A DNA stretch of 64,000 bases. It comes from Brachycybe producta (taxonomy: Eukaryota > Arthropoda > Diplopoda > Playtdesmida > Andrognathidae). Positions 11,335-20,792 of this stretch are shown piece after piece (position 1 is the stretch's first letter; every line of letters begins with the position of its first letter). Location of the stretch: positions 2,709,733 through 2,773,732 of the forward strand of contig JAUPFP010000025.1 of assembly GCA_036925085.1 (NCBI GenBank), given 5' to 3'. Below the pieces are notes generated by a model. That model saw only the letters and a program-made list of their open reading frames with translations. It made no database searches and was not told where the DNA came from. The position numbers and the translations under genes were made by a program.

Positions 11335-11640
11335 TCATAAAGAGCTAAACTGTTTCACGAGCTAAACTGTTTCACGAGCTAAACTGTTTCTAGAGCTAAA
11401 CTGTTTCTAGAGCTAAACTAGACTAAGACTGCACAAAACTAACCTCCTAATCAACTAAAATTTAAAACTGAAATATTCAATAGATAATAGTTGAAGCTAG
11501 ACAAAAATTTAGTATAATTATTAAATTTAGCTTTCAAACTGTTTAGCTTTTTTTTTAATAAATTTAGATCTTTATCAACTATACTTTTGCTCTGTATAGC
11601 TGTTTAAATGTGTAAAATTCGCTCTTTAAACTTAGCCACG
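11335..11640. repeat. GAGCTAAACTGTTTC degenerate satellite
   Basis: Four to five clean 17-bp units (GAGCTAAACTGTTTCAC or TAG variant) at 11345-11415 are followed by decayed GCTAAACT-type units. The same motif family dominates 52590-53060 (complement) and 60110-61400. Confidence 0.75.
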
Positions 11641-11803
11641 GTCATAGAGATGTATGGACGTGGCCACGTGAATTCACTAACTCCATCTAGTGGCATCATT
11701 TGTAATTAATTTTAATATAAAACCTAATGGTCACACACACATACCTTAAACAGACCATTAACCACTTGGAAAAAAAAAAACCATGAGCCACCAGGTTCTT
11801 AAC

Positions 11804-12218
11804 ACAGGCATCTGTAGACGGCTTCAGAATTTCTTTGGCTCCGCCCTTTTATGAGCGTCAGACCAAATATCAACCAATTAGAAATAAAAAGGGCGGGGAA
11901 TGTGACGTCATACTCAGTAACAAACCAATTAGAAATTGATGACGCTCATAAAAGGTAACAGGCAGTTAGAAATCGGGGAGAACTTCAGTTGGCTCCGCCC
12001 TAGTTATGAAGACTGGCAACTTCTAATTGGTTTGTTGTGTGGTTCGACATTGAAAAGGGAGGAGCATGTGACGTCAGACTACATAATCAACCAATTAGAA
12101 GTTGCGTTCCTCATGACAAGGGCGGAGCCAACTGAAGTTCTCCCCGATTTCTAACTGCCTGTTAAAAGGCACCATAAGCCAAAGAAATTCTGAAGCTGCC
12201 TACAGATAGCTGCCTGTG
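11804..12218. mobile_element. Family B hAT-type MITE carrying a nested family A MITE
   Basis: Its ends are ACAGGCATCTGTAGACGGC and the complement ending TAGCTGCCTGT. The subterminal arm TTCAGAATTTCTTTGGC is matched at the far end. GTTCTTAA is duplicated outside both ends. A complete family A element at 11958-12162 splits it. The outer element ends about 145 bp upstream of the calcium-channel exon, so both lie in the preceding intron. Confidence 0.85.
11958..12162. mobile_element. Family A MITE nested in family B
   Basis: ACAGGCAGTTAG ... CTAACTGCCTGT, flanked by TAAAAGGTA and TAAAAGGCA (8 of 9). It has the standard A core with GACGTCAG, two CCAAT boxes and three GC-boxes. It is younger than its host. 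Confidence 0.88.
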
Positions 12219-12363
12219 TTCTTAATCAGTTTAGCGCTTGTACTGTTTAGCACCTGTCCAGTTTAGCCCCTATCACAATCGAAATGTAAATAAATTGCCG
12301 AAAATAAATTAAGCCAACTATTTCAACTCATTAACATATTTTTTTTTCTCTATATATTTCTAG

Positions 12364-12570
12364 GTTGTCGGCCCTTAATGCTGGATCTGCTTTAAATGCA
12401 GTCCATGATGGCACACCCGGAAGTGACGCTTTAAGTTACTCGGGACGGCCCAGCGGAATGGCTCCAAGAAGGGGTGCTCAAGGCCCTTTGGGCACAGGGC
12501 CCAGTTCCCTATTCATATTTAGTGAAAAGACTTTAGTTAGAAAGTACACCAGGTTCATCATTGAATGGCC
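12364..12570 (+). CDS. Cav2: Exon of voltage-gated calcium channel alpha-1 subunit, Cav2 type (N-terminus to start of helix IS1)
   Basis: The exon encodes 68 codons plus one base at the front and two at the end. Near its C-terminal side it reads GPSSLFIFSE, then VRKYTRFIIEWP. From memory this matches the conserved cytoplasmic N-terminus of Cav2 (N/P/Q/R-type) alpha-1 subunits just before the first transmembrane helix, where the next residues are PFEY. Cav1 channels have a different sequence there (EWKPFD). The protein is the pore subunit of presynaptic calcium channels in the plasma membrane. The preceding acceptor is good: a CATTAAC branch-like site, a pyrimidine tract and TTTCTAG at 12357-12363. 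The donor is ATATCCTTTT at 12571, the U12-type consensus. The exon is clearly GC-richer than its surroundings. The upstream part (12365-12480) is low in recognisable similarity, as expected for this variable region. Neither the first exon nor any later exon was found in the window. A retained fragment of a dead copy cannot be excluded. Confidence 0.8.
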
Positions 12571-12580
12571 ATATCCTTTT
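12571..12580 (+). promoter_or_regulatory. U12-type (AT-AC class) 5' splice site
   Basis: ATATCCTTTT follows the codon fragment for the proline of EWP. This is an exact match to the minor-spliceosome donor consensus RTATCCTT. There is no usable GT donor at the conserved exon boundary. U12-type introns are known in voltage-gated sodium and calcium channel genes, in part at homologous places. No matching branch site plus AC acceptor followed by a PFEY-type exon was found downstream. Confidence 0.75.
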
Positions 12581-13443
12581 TTTTTTAGTGTGTTTTTTTT
12601 TTGGTTAAAAATTACTACTTCAACCTTTCTTATCTTCACCATCCTTGTTGCTTCAACCTCTGAGGCTCATGCCCTAACTCCTAACAAAGCCCACTTTTAG
12701 TCATTTTTTTTTTTTTTTAAAAAAATATAATTAATAATTGGTAACCCATGTCGACACCCCACCTTTTCATATTTTTTTTTGCTTGTTTTTTTTTTTAGTA
12801 AAAGTTTTTTCAAATGAAAATCTCAAAGGAATTTCCCTTCCATTTTTTTTTCCGTCTCTAATATTGGGCTTTTGAGAAGATTAAAAAAGAAAAGGTCGGT
12901 GGCCATATTGAGCTTATAAGTTAACGTCACCAACACAAAACGTGAATCTCATATTTATAAGGATATTAATTCATTTCTGAGAAAAGATAAAAAAAATATG
13001 ACAAAAAAAAAAAAAAAGATATGCCTTGGATATAAATCATGTAATTTTCGTCTGGTGTGAGACTTCAAAAAAAAAGGTAAGACTGTTCCAAAAAAAAAAA
13101 TCTCTTTTTTCTTCAATCTTTCTTGTTATTTTTCATATTTTGGAAATAAGAGTGAAAACCTGTCTGGCAATTACATTATGCAAAATAACCGTAAGAGAAA
13201 AACTTCAAAGAGCCAATATTATATATTTTATAACCAAAACTGTGGGTATAAATTCAAGAAGAGACAACACTTAAGATTTTTGAAATTTAACTTGAATTCT
13301 CACTAAAAACGTTCACACATTTTAAAAAAAAAACCCTGTTCGAGAGTATATGAATATTCTTTCGATTAGCAGCTACTAGCCTCGAAGCAATGCCTGTGGA
13401 GTTGTTATATACTTTGAGTCGAAGGCGCGAAAAAGCGTACGAA
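12581..13443 (+). other. Start of the presumed Cav2 intron, AT-rich
   Basis: Poly-T and poly-A rich, with no second exon. An open frame runs on from the exon to 12700 but is intronic read-through. Confidence 0.5.
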
Positions 13444-13459
13444 TACGAGGGTGAGTCAA

Positions 13460-14292
13460 AAAGTTAGTAGAAAAGACATACATCATTTTTCAAAATTATT
13501 TGCTTTTTTCAATACACTTTGTCCATTTTGTCAACAAGCATTCGTATTTCCCTTATTAAAAATGTTTTAGGCTGAGATGCAAGCCATGAATGCACACCCT
13601 GCTGTTTTCACTTCATCAGACAGCCAAGTAAAGACAGGAATAAACTACGCCCCGCCCACCCATAGGGTATAAGGGCCAAAGTAAAGACAGCAAAGACAGT
13701 ATTATCACTCCACCAACCCGTAGTTATTAGGGCATGGCAATCTCTTTTCTTTTAACCTATCTTCTTATTACTCAAGATTTAGTGTCACTGTGGATGAGAA
13801 AAAAAAGCCGAAGCCCCCCCCCCCAAAAAAACCCCATCCAAAGTAAAGACAATAAGATAGTCGTTTGCTCCGCCCCTTTTATGAGGACCAGCAACTTCTG
13901 ATTGGTTTGTTATGCGGTCTGACGTCACATGCCCCGCCCTTTTCAATTACCAGTTGGTTGATATTTGGTCTGAAGCTCATAAAAGGGCGGGGCAAACGAC
14001 TGTATCTCCCTGTCTTTACATACCTGTCTTCATCAGAGGTGAATCGTCATCCTCCAAGGGCTTTTTTCAGGGGACCAATAGGGGAGGACTATAGGAAGGA
14101 TGCTTTAACACCACGAAGTTTTTGCAGAGTGTAAACAGTGTGGGCAGAGGTGTGCGGACGTGCATTGTCATGCAAGATCACCACGCTCTTGGCTATCAGC
14201 AGTCCTCTGCGTTTAATCCGAAGCTTAGGCTTCAGCTCTTGAGTGAGCATCTCACTGTAACGAGCACTGTTCATTGCGGAACCTTTTTTCAT
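13460..14292 (-). pseudogene. mariner transposase remnant (C-terminal part)
   Basis: On the minus strand, 14292-14089 encodes the block with ILHDNARPHTS, which holds the second catalytic aspartate of the mariner DDD triad. It then passes through a frame disruption into GPLKKALGG and RFTSDE, typical of the mariner C-terminus. The frame is split by the MITE insertion at 13620-14027 and has several in-frame stops (for example after ALGG). The N-terminal DNA-binding domain and the first catalytic aspartate are absent. It cannot produce active transposase. Confidence 0.88.
13620..14027. mobile_element. Family D hAT-type MITE inserted in the mariner
   Basis: Left end ACAGCCAAGTAAAGACAGG, right end CTGTCTTTACATACCTGT, with CTTCATCAG duplicated on both sides. 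The interior has the GTCGTTTGCTCCGCCCC arm and its complement, a TGACGTCA site and a CCAAT-type core. At 408 bp it is about twice the usual length; the extra left portion (13640-13850) repeats the AAAGACAG motif. Confidence 0.85.
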
Positions 14293-14426
14293 TGATAGTG
14301 TTCCAATACTGGCCCTTGAGAATCTCGGAAAACTGGAGTGAAGATAATTTTTGACTCACCCTCGTACAATCTTACTGTGTAGAGCAGTGATTCCCAATTA
14401 GGGTTTCCCTAACCCGTGTCCGGTGA

Positions 14427-14626
14427 CAGGGATTTAGAAATCGGGACGAACTTCAGTTGGCTCCGCCCTTGTTATGAGGACCGGTAACTTCTAATTGGTT
14501 ATGTGGTTTGACATTGAAACGGGCGGAGCACGTGACTTCAGACTACATAACCAACCAATTAAAAGTTACGTTCGTCATAAAAAGGGCGGAGCCAACTGAA
14601 GTTCGTCCCGATTTCTAAATGCCTGT
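14427..14626. mobile_element. Family A MITE with perfect 8-bp target duplication
   Basis: ACAGGGATTTAG ... CTAAATGCCTGT, flanked by GTCCGGTG at 14419-14426 and 14627-14634. This is one of the clearest duplications in the window and defines the family as hAT-like. Confidence 0.93.
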
Positions 14627-14754
14627 GTCCGGTGTTCCGCAGATAATTTGCAAAAAGTTTGCACACAAAAAAATTACTCAATAGAAATAGCCAACGGTTC
14701 CTCTCGAAACACTGGTTGTAAATCATTGGCATATAGGCTAAAGCAGCTGTTAAT

Positions 14755-14960
14755 AAAAAAACCCTCTGAAAGTAGGTTTTCTCTATGTTGGAACACCTCT
14801 GTTAGAGGGTTCAAGTTGAAATTCAAGCCGACACGTTTTTACTTTTATTTGGTTGGTCATTTGACATTTTCTCGTAATTTATTCAAATGTGAGAGTTTTT
14901 CTGAAGTAGCCTTTCTCAAGAGGACTCAAAACATGGTTTCAAGTTAAAAGTTTAATGGTG
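14755..14960. repeat. Family I dispersed repeat
   Basis: Contains CCCTCTGAAAGTAGG, TTCTCTATGTTGGAACACC and GAGGGTTCAAGTTGAAATTC, the diverged family I module. Confidence 0.5.
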
Positions 14961-15245
14961 AATTTTGGCTTTATAGTCAAACTCGCTCTCAATCTGTGTG
15001 TGTATCTATGCAATATGGTTAGAGTATGCTGACAGTAGAGGATGTTAATTTGGTCTCCAGTGCAAATCTCAAGTAATTCCCTAATAACTAGCCTCTACTC
15101 TCGTCGTTCTTTGAGATGAATACAGTCAAGCTCTACTCTTAAGCTTTTTACTTGCTTTTTATTCTCGTTTTCACAATGATAGTTGCTGTCATGACAGAAA
15201 CCATCATCGTGAAGACCCACATGATAGTCACTACCACACTGTTGC

Positions 15246-15807
15246 GTAGTGTTGGGCGATCCGTATCGATTTTTCGGAGTATCGATGTTTTCCTTCCGAT
15301 TTTTGTATCGATTTTCGTTTTCCCGATTTTCCTATGGATCGATTTATTTTGGTCAAAATTGATTCTTTCGATCCAATGAAAAAATGAATGAATAGGCCAA
15401 TAGGTGAATAGGGCCGATAGATCATATCGCTATGAAGTATTTGCCAACTGTAGCTACCTCTGTGCAATCAGAAGCAATATAATGAATGTGAAACGAAACC
15501 GGCTTACGGGTAAACGACTTTCCAAACTATTATTTTTAAGCTTGTTGGGAAAAAAAAATTTGGTTCTAAAATTGAGATCGCACGGATTAAAATGAAATGA
15601 AATTCAATGTTAAATTATATGCATTTTCAATACTTTTCACTGTTTTCAGTACATATGCTAAAATGTAAGCAAAGATTTAGGTTTTTTGGTAACTATAATT
15701 AGTATACTTAAATATAAAAATCGATCCAAAAAATCGATTTTTTAGTACCGATTTTTGGATCGGATCGGATCGAAGAATCGATTTTTTGCTGTGGATCGCC
15801 CATCACC
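15246..15807. mobile_element. hAT-type MITE with GTTGGGCGATCC ends
   Basis: TAGTGTTGGGCGATCC at the left, and the complement of TGGTGATGGGCGATCC at the right. CTGTTGCG is duplicated on both sides. The sub-ends are rich in ATCGATTTTT and complementary AAAATCGAT. No coding sequence. Confidence 0.8.
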
Positions 15808-15819
15808 ACTGTTGCGATA

Positions 15820-16027
15820 ACAGGCAATTGGAAAACGGGATAAACAGACGTTGGCTCCGCCCTTTTTATGATGAAAGCAACTTCTAATTGGTTGGTTATA
15901 TAGTCTGACGTCACATGTTCCTCCGCCCTTTTCAACGTCAAACCACACAACAAACCAATTAGAAGTTGCCATTCGTCACAAAAAGAAGGGAACCAACATC
16001 CGTTTATCCCGTTTTCTAATTGCCTGT
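15820..16027. mobile_element. Family A MITE
   Basis: ACAGGCAATTGG ... CTAATTGCCTGT with GTTGCGATA before and after. It landed exactly in the right target duplication of the neighbouring GTTGGGCGATCC element, so it is younger than that insertion. Confidence 0.9.
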
Positions 16028-16352
16028 GTTGCGATAGCACTATCACTATCTCGGTTTGACTAGTTTGATAGTAATGTGTCGCAATAGTAATAGTTGAGTG
16101 ACCGGCGCTTGTAGGGGAAAATATCTCCTTTGTATAGGGAAATTTGGCTTCTGGGGGGAGAGAGAGAGAGAGAGGCAACACTGTTGTTGTTGTTGTTGAC
16201 TCAATGATATCTGTGAAGTAGACGACGTCACACTGTCACCAGTGACACAACTATCACGTTACTTTTAAGACAAGACAGTTGCTATCGTGAGAGTGAACTA
16301 TCGCAACTTTCATGACAGCTACTCTCACAAAAGAACTATCACCGTGAAAACA

Positions 16353-17148
16353 AGACTTTTATTTAACTTCCTAATTTGTTCGTGAAATTATTTGAAAATA
16401 ATCCACACCGCACGGGGTTCAAAAACCATGACTAAGTTAGACGAATATTTCAAATGGGCTCAGACCCTAACCACAACACCAGCAACACAAGACACAATTA
16501 CATCTTGTTTTACTTTTTAGACCCCCTTTTTCTTATAAAAGCGAAAAATCACAAAAAAAAACCATGTTTTTTGTTTAATTTTCTTGTTTAGAAAATAACT
16601 TTCAGAACGAATCTTTAGATTGAAATTGGCAATTACAAATTTCTTGTCAAAATTTACCCAACGAATTTACTTCGATGGTTAATATCGTTAAAAAAATTCA
16701 AAAATATTCTGAAATAGTATTTAATTCCAATTTATTCTTCTATTTTTCTAGAATAAAAATAGAATATTATTGTCTAAAAAATTACTTATTTTCAAAGAAG
16801 AAGAAGAAGAAGAAAAAAACCTAACAACTTGTAGTAACAATTCCAGTCTGTTAGACTGTATACGTTAGCAACAGTCGACTGGAATATTCATTTGAATTTC
16901 GAAGCAAAACGTTATTGTTGTCGTGTTTGTTATGTTCCAGTGTCACAGAGTTTTACGATATTTCTGTTTTATTCTTTAAAAAAAAACTTAACAATTGGCT
17001 GAAAAACAGCATTAAATTGAGTGGAAATCTACCAATGAGACAAACTTAAACCCCATTTCCACCTCAGGAAGAAAAAAAATCCTATTTCCAACTTCTAAAA
17101 AAAAACCAATGTTTAATGTTTATGTAGACACATTCTCATAGTGTAGAG
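16353..17148. other. AT-rich spacer, no gene seen
   Basis: It contains a GAAGAAGAAGAAG run at 16796-16813 and a CTGTTAGACTGTA patch. No exon or RNA gene recognised. Confidence 0.35.
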
Positions 17149-17668
17149 CAAACATGTCAAACTCGCGGCCCACAACGAATATCTTTGCGGCCCAGCTAAT
17201 ACTTTTAGAAATTTACTACCATTTTTTTTCCCATCCATTCATTACTTTTTCTCACATCTGAAATATAATTCTCATTTTTTTTGTGCTGCCCTTATTGCAT
17301 TTCTAAAGTAACAATCTATTACACGCAATTAGAAATCGGGACAAACAGAAGTTGGCTCCGTCCTTTTTATGACGACCATCAATTTCGAATTGGTTTGTTG
17401 TGTAGTTCGACGTTGAAAAGGGCGGAGCGTGTGACGTCAGACTACATAACCAACCAATTAGAAGTTGCCGGTCATCATAAAAAGGGCGGAGCCAACTTCT
17501 GTTCGTCTGATTTCTAATTGCCTGTCAGTCAATTGTCCTTTCTACTGTACTGTACTTTTCGAAAGAAAAACCTACGTTTCTATAAGAATTGAGGGGTTTT
17601 TTTGCGGCCCACATAAACTTAGACCTTGTTTATTTGGCCCGTGTTAGCTTTTGAGTTTGACATGCTTG
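17149..17668. mobile_element. hAT-type MITE with CATGTCAAACTC ends, interrupted by family A
   Basis: Left ACATGTCAAACTCGCGGCCC, right TTTGAGTTTGACATGCTTG. GTGTAGAG and GTGTAGAA flank it (7 of 8). Internal GCGGCCCAC and TTATTTGGCCCGTGTTAG match a second copy at 59264-59543 that lacks the insertion. A family A MITE occupies 17321-17525. Confidence 0.82.
17321..17525. mobile_element. Family A MITE, left terminus mutated
   Basis: It starts ACACGCAATTAG (a change from ACAGGCA) and ends CTAATTGCCTGT. The core is complete, including GTGACGTCAG. The flanking duplication is not clean. Confidence 0.85.
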
Positions 17669-18239
17669 GTGTAGAAGTAAACCTTTTGATTTCAAAATGA
17701 GACTTTCAAGTTAGAAAGAAAAAAAAAAATTTAACTCGTTTATGTGGCCATTTGTAAGCGATAAAGTTTCCGCCAAACAAAAACCTTAAAAACCAAAGGG
17801 CTTTTTTTTCTCTACACAATTACATGGCAAAAAGGGGGGGGGGGCTCACCGAACTTAAAATGTGGCCCACTGAGTGTAGGGTATATTACGAAGGGTCCAA
17901 AAATGAAGAAAATTCGAGAAGTAAACTGTTAACACTAGAATCCTCTCTGAACAGGGTTCCACAGCATAGAAAACAACAATTTCATGGAATATTCCCAATA
18001 GGTTTCTTTTCAATGTTGGAACCCTGACTCAAAGAGTTCAAACTAAAGTTCAAGTGCTAAGTATTCATCTGGAATTAGGCATTAAGTTTAGAGGTTGCTT
18101 CAGTTAACAAGTATGTTATTAAGTTTAGAAATGGTTCACAAAGTTTACCAAGTTATTCAAACTCAAGTTTAGAAATCCCAACAATCTTATTAAGCAGGTG
18201 TCAGTCAACCACTTCAGAAGGCGCTCAGTAACTTTACAA
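17669..18239. other. Spacer with family I repeat
   Basis: 17930-18065 holds the family I motifs AACAGGGTTCCACAGCATAG and TTCAAACTAAAGTTCAAG. 18065-18200 has decayed AAGTTTAGAA units. No gene. Confidence 0.4.
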
Positions 18240-18640
18240 GCTCTGTAGCACAATGGAGATGGTCTCCGATACAGGCATTTAGAAATCGGGACGAACAGAA
18301 CTTGGCTGCGCCCTTTTTATGAAGACCGGCAACTTCTAATTGGTTGGTTATGTAGTCTGACGTCACACATGCTCCGCCCTTTTCAACGTTGAACCGCACA
18401 ACAAACCAATTAGAAGTTGCCGGTCGTCATAAAAAGGGCGGAGCCAAGTTGTGTTCGTCCCGATTTCTAAATGCCTGTCTCCGATTGCTGCGCACAGGGT
18501 TCCAGGTTCGAATCCTGGCGAGGGCATGGATGTTTGTGTTTGTTCTGATTTGTTACAAATTTGACTTGCTTGAATATTGACTTGCACATTGGGATAAATA
18601 AACCGGATTGTGTTTGATAATTGATTTGTGTTGATTTAAC
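18240..18640 (+). mobile_element. tRNA-derived SINE split by a family A MITE
   Basis: Joining 18240-18270 to 18486-18526 gives a 72-nt tRNA-like head. It has an A-box-like TAGCACAATGG near 18246 and a perfect B-box GGTTCGAATCC at 18505-18515. A CCAGG/CCTGG T-stem encloses a TTCGAAT loop. The 5' acceptor strand (GCTCTGT) pairs only partly with the 3' strand, and the anticodon arm folds poorly, so this is a SINE head, not a working tRNA. An unrelated body to about 18640 follows (for example GGGATAAATAAACCGG). The pol III promoter boxes are now about 250 bp apart. Confidence 0.7.
18271..18477. mobile_element. Family A MITE inside the SINE head
   Basis: ACAGGCATTTAG ... CTAAATGCCTG with TCTCCGAT at 18263-18270 and 18478-18485. 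The target is between the A and B boxes of the SINE. Confidence 0.9.
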
Positions 18641-19058
18641 TTGTATTGCTTAATGGCTTTGTATTGGCCCTGATAGTTATGACATCGATGTTGATGGGGA
18701 TGTTAAGCATTTAATAAACAAAGTTCACAAGTCACTAGCTATAGTCAAAGTCATATTAAGAAGGGATAAAGGCTACTCAAAGGCTTTCCTTTGATCCATT
18801 TTTATATTAAGCAGGGACTACTTTTTGTATTATGCATGCATATAATTTAAAATTATTGGTGATATGGCTAAAACGTCCAGTAGGGGGCAGTCATTTTTTA
18901 TCGTTTTTTAATATGGCTCGGAATATAGTTTATAGGTGGCTCAGTTAAATTAAATGTCGTTATAAGGTAGGTTTACTAAGATAATATTTGGCTCAGTACA
19001 TTTAGAGGTGGCTCACCACAGTTAGTGCAAATTAGCGGTGTCTCACTATGGTTATAGG
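18641..19058. repeat. Degenerate precursor of the 20-bp satellite
   Basis: Irregular GTGGCTCAGTTAAA, TTGGCTCAGTACATTTAGAGG and GTCTCACTATGG units (each quoted in part) appear from about 18920. They have diverged from the clean array that begins at 19205. Confidence 0.5.
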
Positions 19059-19200
19059 ACAGGCAGTTGGGCGCAGCCAGAAAAATTCTGTTAGCCCCGC
19101 TCTTTTATGAGCATCAGACCAATAACAAACAGAATCAAACACGTAACAAACCAAAATAACCAATCAGAAGGAACTTTTCTGGCTGCGCCCAACTGCTTCT
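19059..19200. mobile_element. Family E hAT-type MITE
   Basis: The left arm ACAGGCAGTTGGGCGCAGCC is complemented by GGCTGCGCCCAACTGCTTCT at the right. GGTTATAGG is duplicated on both sides. Its core is shorter than in family A (142 bp in total). It keeps CCAATAAC and GCTCTTTTATGAG motifs but lacks the full TGACGTCA. Confidence 0.85.
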
Positions 19201-19204
19201 GGTT

Positions 19205-19690
19205 ATAGGTGGCTCACTACAGTTAGAAGTGTCTCACTACAGTTAGAGGTGGCTCACTACAGTCAGAGGTGGCTCACTACAGTCAGAGGTGGCTCACTAC
19301 AGTCAGAGGTGGCTCACTACAGTCAGAGGTGGCTCACTACAGTCAGAGGTGGCTCACTACAGTCAGAGGTGGCTCACTACAGTCAGAGGTGGCTCACTAC
19401 AGTCAGAGGTGGCTCACTACAGTCAGAGGTGGCTCACTACAGTCAGAGGTGGCTCACTACAGTCAGAGGTGGCTCACTACAGTCAGAGGTGGCTCACTAC
19501 AGTCAGAGGTGGCTCACTACAGTCAGAGGTGGCTCACTACAGTCAGAGGTGGCTCACTACAGTCAGAGGTGGCTCACTACAGTCAGAGGTGGCTCACTAC
19601 AGTCAGAGGTGGCTCACTACAGTCAGAGGTGTCTCACTACAGTTAGAGGTGTCTCACTACAGTTAGAGGTGTCTCACTACAGTTAGAGGT
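19205..19690. repeat. 20-bp satellite, about 24 copies
   Basis: The unit is GGTGGCTCACTACAGTCAGA. The central copies are essentially identical. The outer copies carry GTCTCACTACAGTTAGA variants at both edges, the usual pattern of recent central homogenisation. It is stop-free in all forward frames and gives the same 20-residue peptide in each, so the open frames are artefacts. Confidence 0.95.
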
Positions 19691-20792
19691 GGCGCACTTA
19701 AAAATTAAAGGTTACTTGTAAAAATTTAAAAAATAACATGCTTATTACCAATATTAAAACTTTAAAAGTGGCTCACTATAAGTTCAAAATATGGCTCGCT
19801 TAATTGAAAGTGCTGATCCAGAAACTTGAAAAGCAGCTCCGTTCAATTTAGAAAGAGTCCATTAAGTTTTGAAGGGACTTCCGTTAGAATTCAAAGTGAC
19901 GCAAACTGCTTTAAAGTGACCCAAGTTTTAGATCATGATCTTTTAAAACACTGTCTATATTTCAATGGTGGTCTTTTGTGTTAAGAAAGGATTCAAAGCC
20001 AAAGACTATGACACGCATAACGTCACACATTCTGATCTCTATACGTGTCTACTTCCAAAACCCCCATTCCCTTCAGAGTTAAAGGGGTCCTCCTCCTCCT
20101 CCCCATTCCTCCCTCCCTCCTCCCAATCCCCTCGTTCCGATCGATGAGGTTGTCTTTTTTAGTGCAGCCTATATAAACCAACTACTACTACTACTACTAT
20201 TTTGGTTACCATGGTAACGTGCCCTACTATGCAATGAATGGAGTTCAAAATGTGGCAAGAAAGAAAAATTCGTCAGAGTGAAGAAGAAAATGAATAACAA
20301 GAGTCACTTGAGTGAGGCTTGGGTTTAAAAAAAAAACCATACAAACAGAATGGGAACCTCATTCCTGAACCCAACGCCCCCCCCCTCACTCTTCACCCCC
20401 ACCTCAAAAAAAAAACGAGAGTTCGGTTCTTGAATCTAATTTCAGAACGCATCCTTTTAAAGGGAAGAAGAAGAAGAAAAAACCCATACAATTATATTGC
20501 AATTGAACTTTCAATTATAAATTCAAGCATTCGTATAAATAAGTTAAACAACAAACAGATCAATAAACCGAAAAGAAGAAAACGGAAATGTCTTGTTTTT
20601 TTTTGTTCTTTACTTTGTTTGGCTAATCTCAGAATAGCCTCCTCCTCATCCTCCTCACAGTGGTCAGTAACATTAAACGCATGATTACACGCCTGGGTCT
20701 CACGCGCATGAAAAAAGCAGAAAATAGAAATAGGAAGAAAAAAAAAATTACTTTTCTGCTTTCCTTCGCGTTCATGTTTATAGAACTAGAAG
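19691..20792. other. Spacer with a possible promoter-like patch
   Basis: 19691-19930 continues the decayed GTGGCTCACT repeats. 20085-20140 is CT-rich. A TATATAAAC box lies at 20169-20177 and a perfect GTTACC/GGTAAC palindrome at 20205-20218. No convincing exon follows, only poly-A and GAAGAA runs. Confidence 0.35.
20205..20218. promoter_or_regulatory. Perfect RFX-type X-box palindrome
   Basis: GTTACCATGGTAAC is an exact inverted repeat fitting the RFX-factor X-box (GTNRCC then RGYAAC). It sits about 30 bp downstream of a TATA-like box. A related ACCATGGTAACC lies near 56133. Function is untested and no gene is attached. Confidence 0.4.

Larger units (their letters stand above)
13444..14366 (-). 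mobile_element. mariner-family transposon, internally deleted and interrupted
   Basis: The terminal inverted repeat TACGAGGGTGAGTCAAAAAG at 13444 is complemented at 14349-14366, with TA at both ends. Removing the 408-bp MITE at 13620-14027 leaves about 515 bp of mariner sequence. Full-length mariners are about 1.3 kb, so most of the transposase 5' half is deleted. Confidence 0.9.
15164..16352. mobile_element. Outer foldback element (TIR GTTTTCAC..TGATAGTT) hosting two other MITEs
   Basis: Left arm CGTTTTCACAATGATAGTTG with GCTGTCATGACAG just inside. The right arm reads AACTATCACCGTGAAAACAA, with CATGACAGCTACTC inside. It contains a TAGTGTTGGGCGATCC element at 15246-15807 and a family A MITE at 15820-16027. 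A small GA run lies at 16158-16173 and a GTT run at 16183-16197. Confidence 0.65.

Noticed and set aside
18240-18526. A functional tRNA gene
   Set aside because: The T-arm and B-box are perfect, but the acceptor stem and anticodon arm do not pair well, a MITE splits the gene and an unrelated SINE body follows.
19249-19686. Three stop-free frames of 125-145 residues
   Set aside because: All three give the same repeat peptide because the 20-bp satellite unit lacks stops; not a gene.
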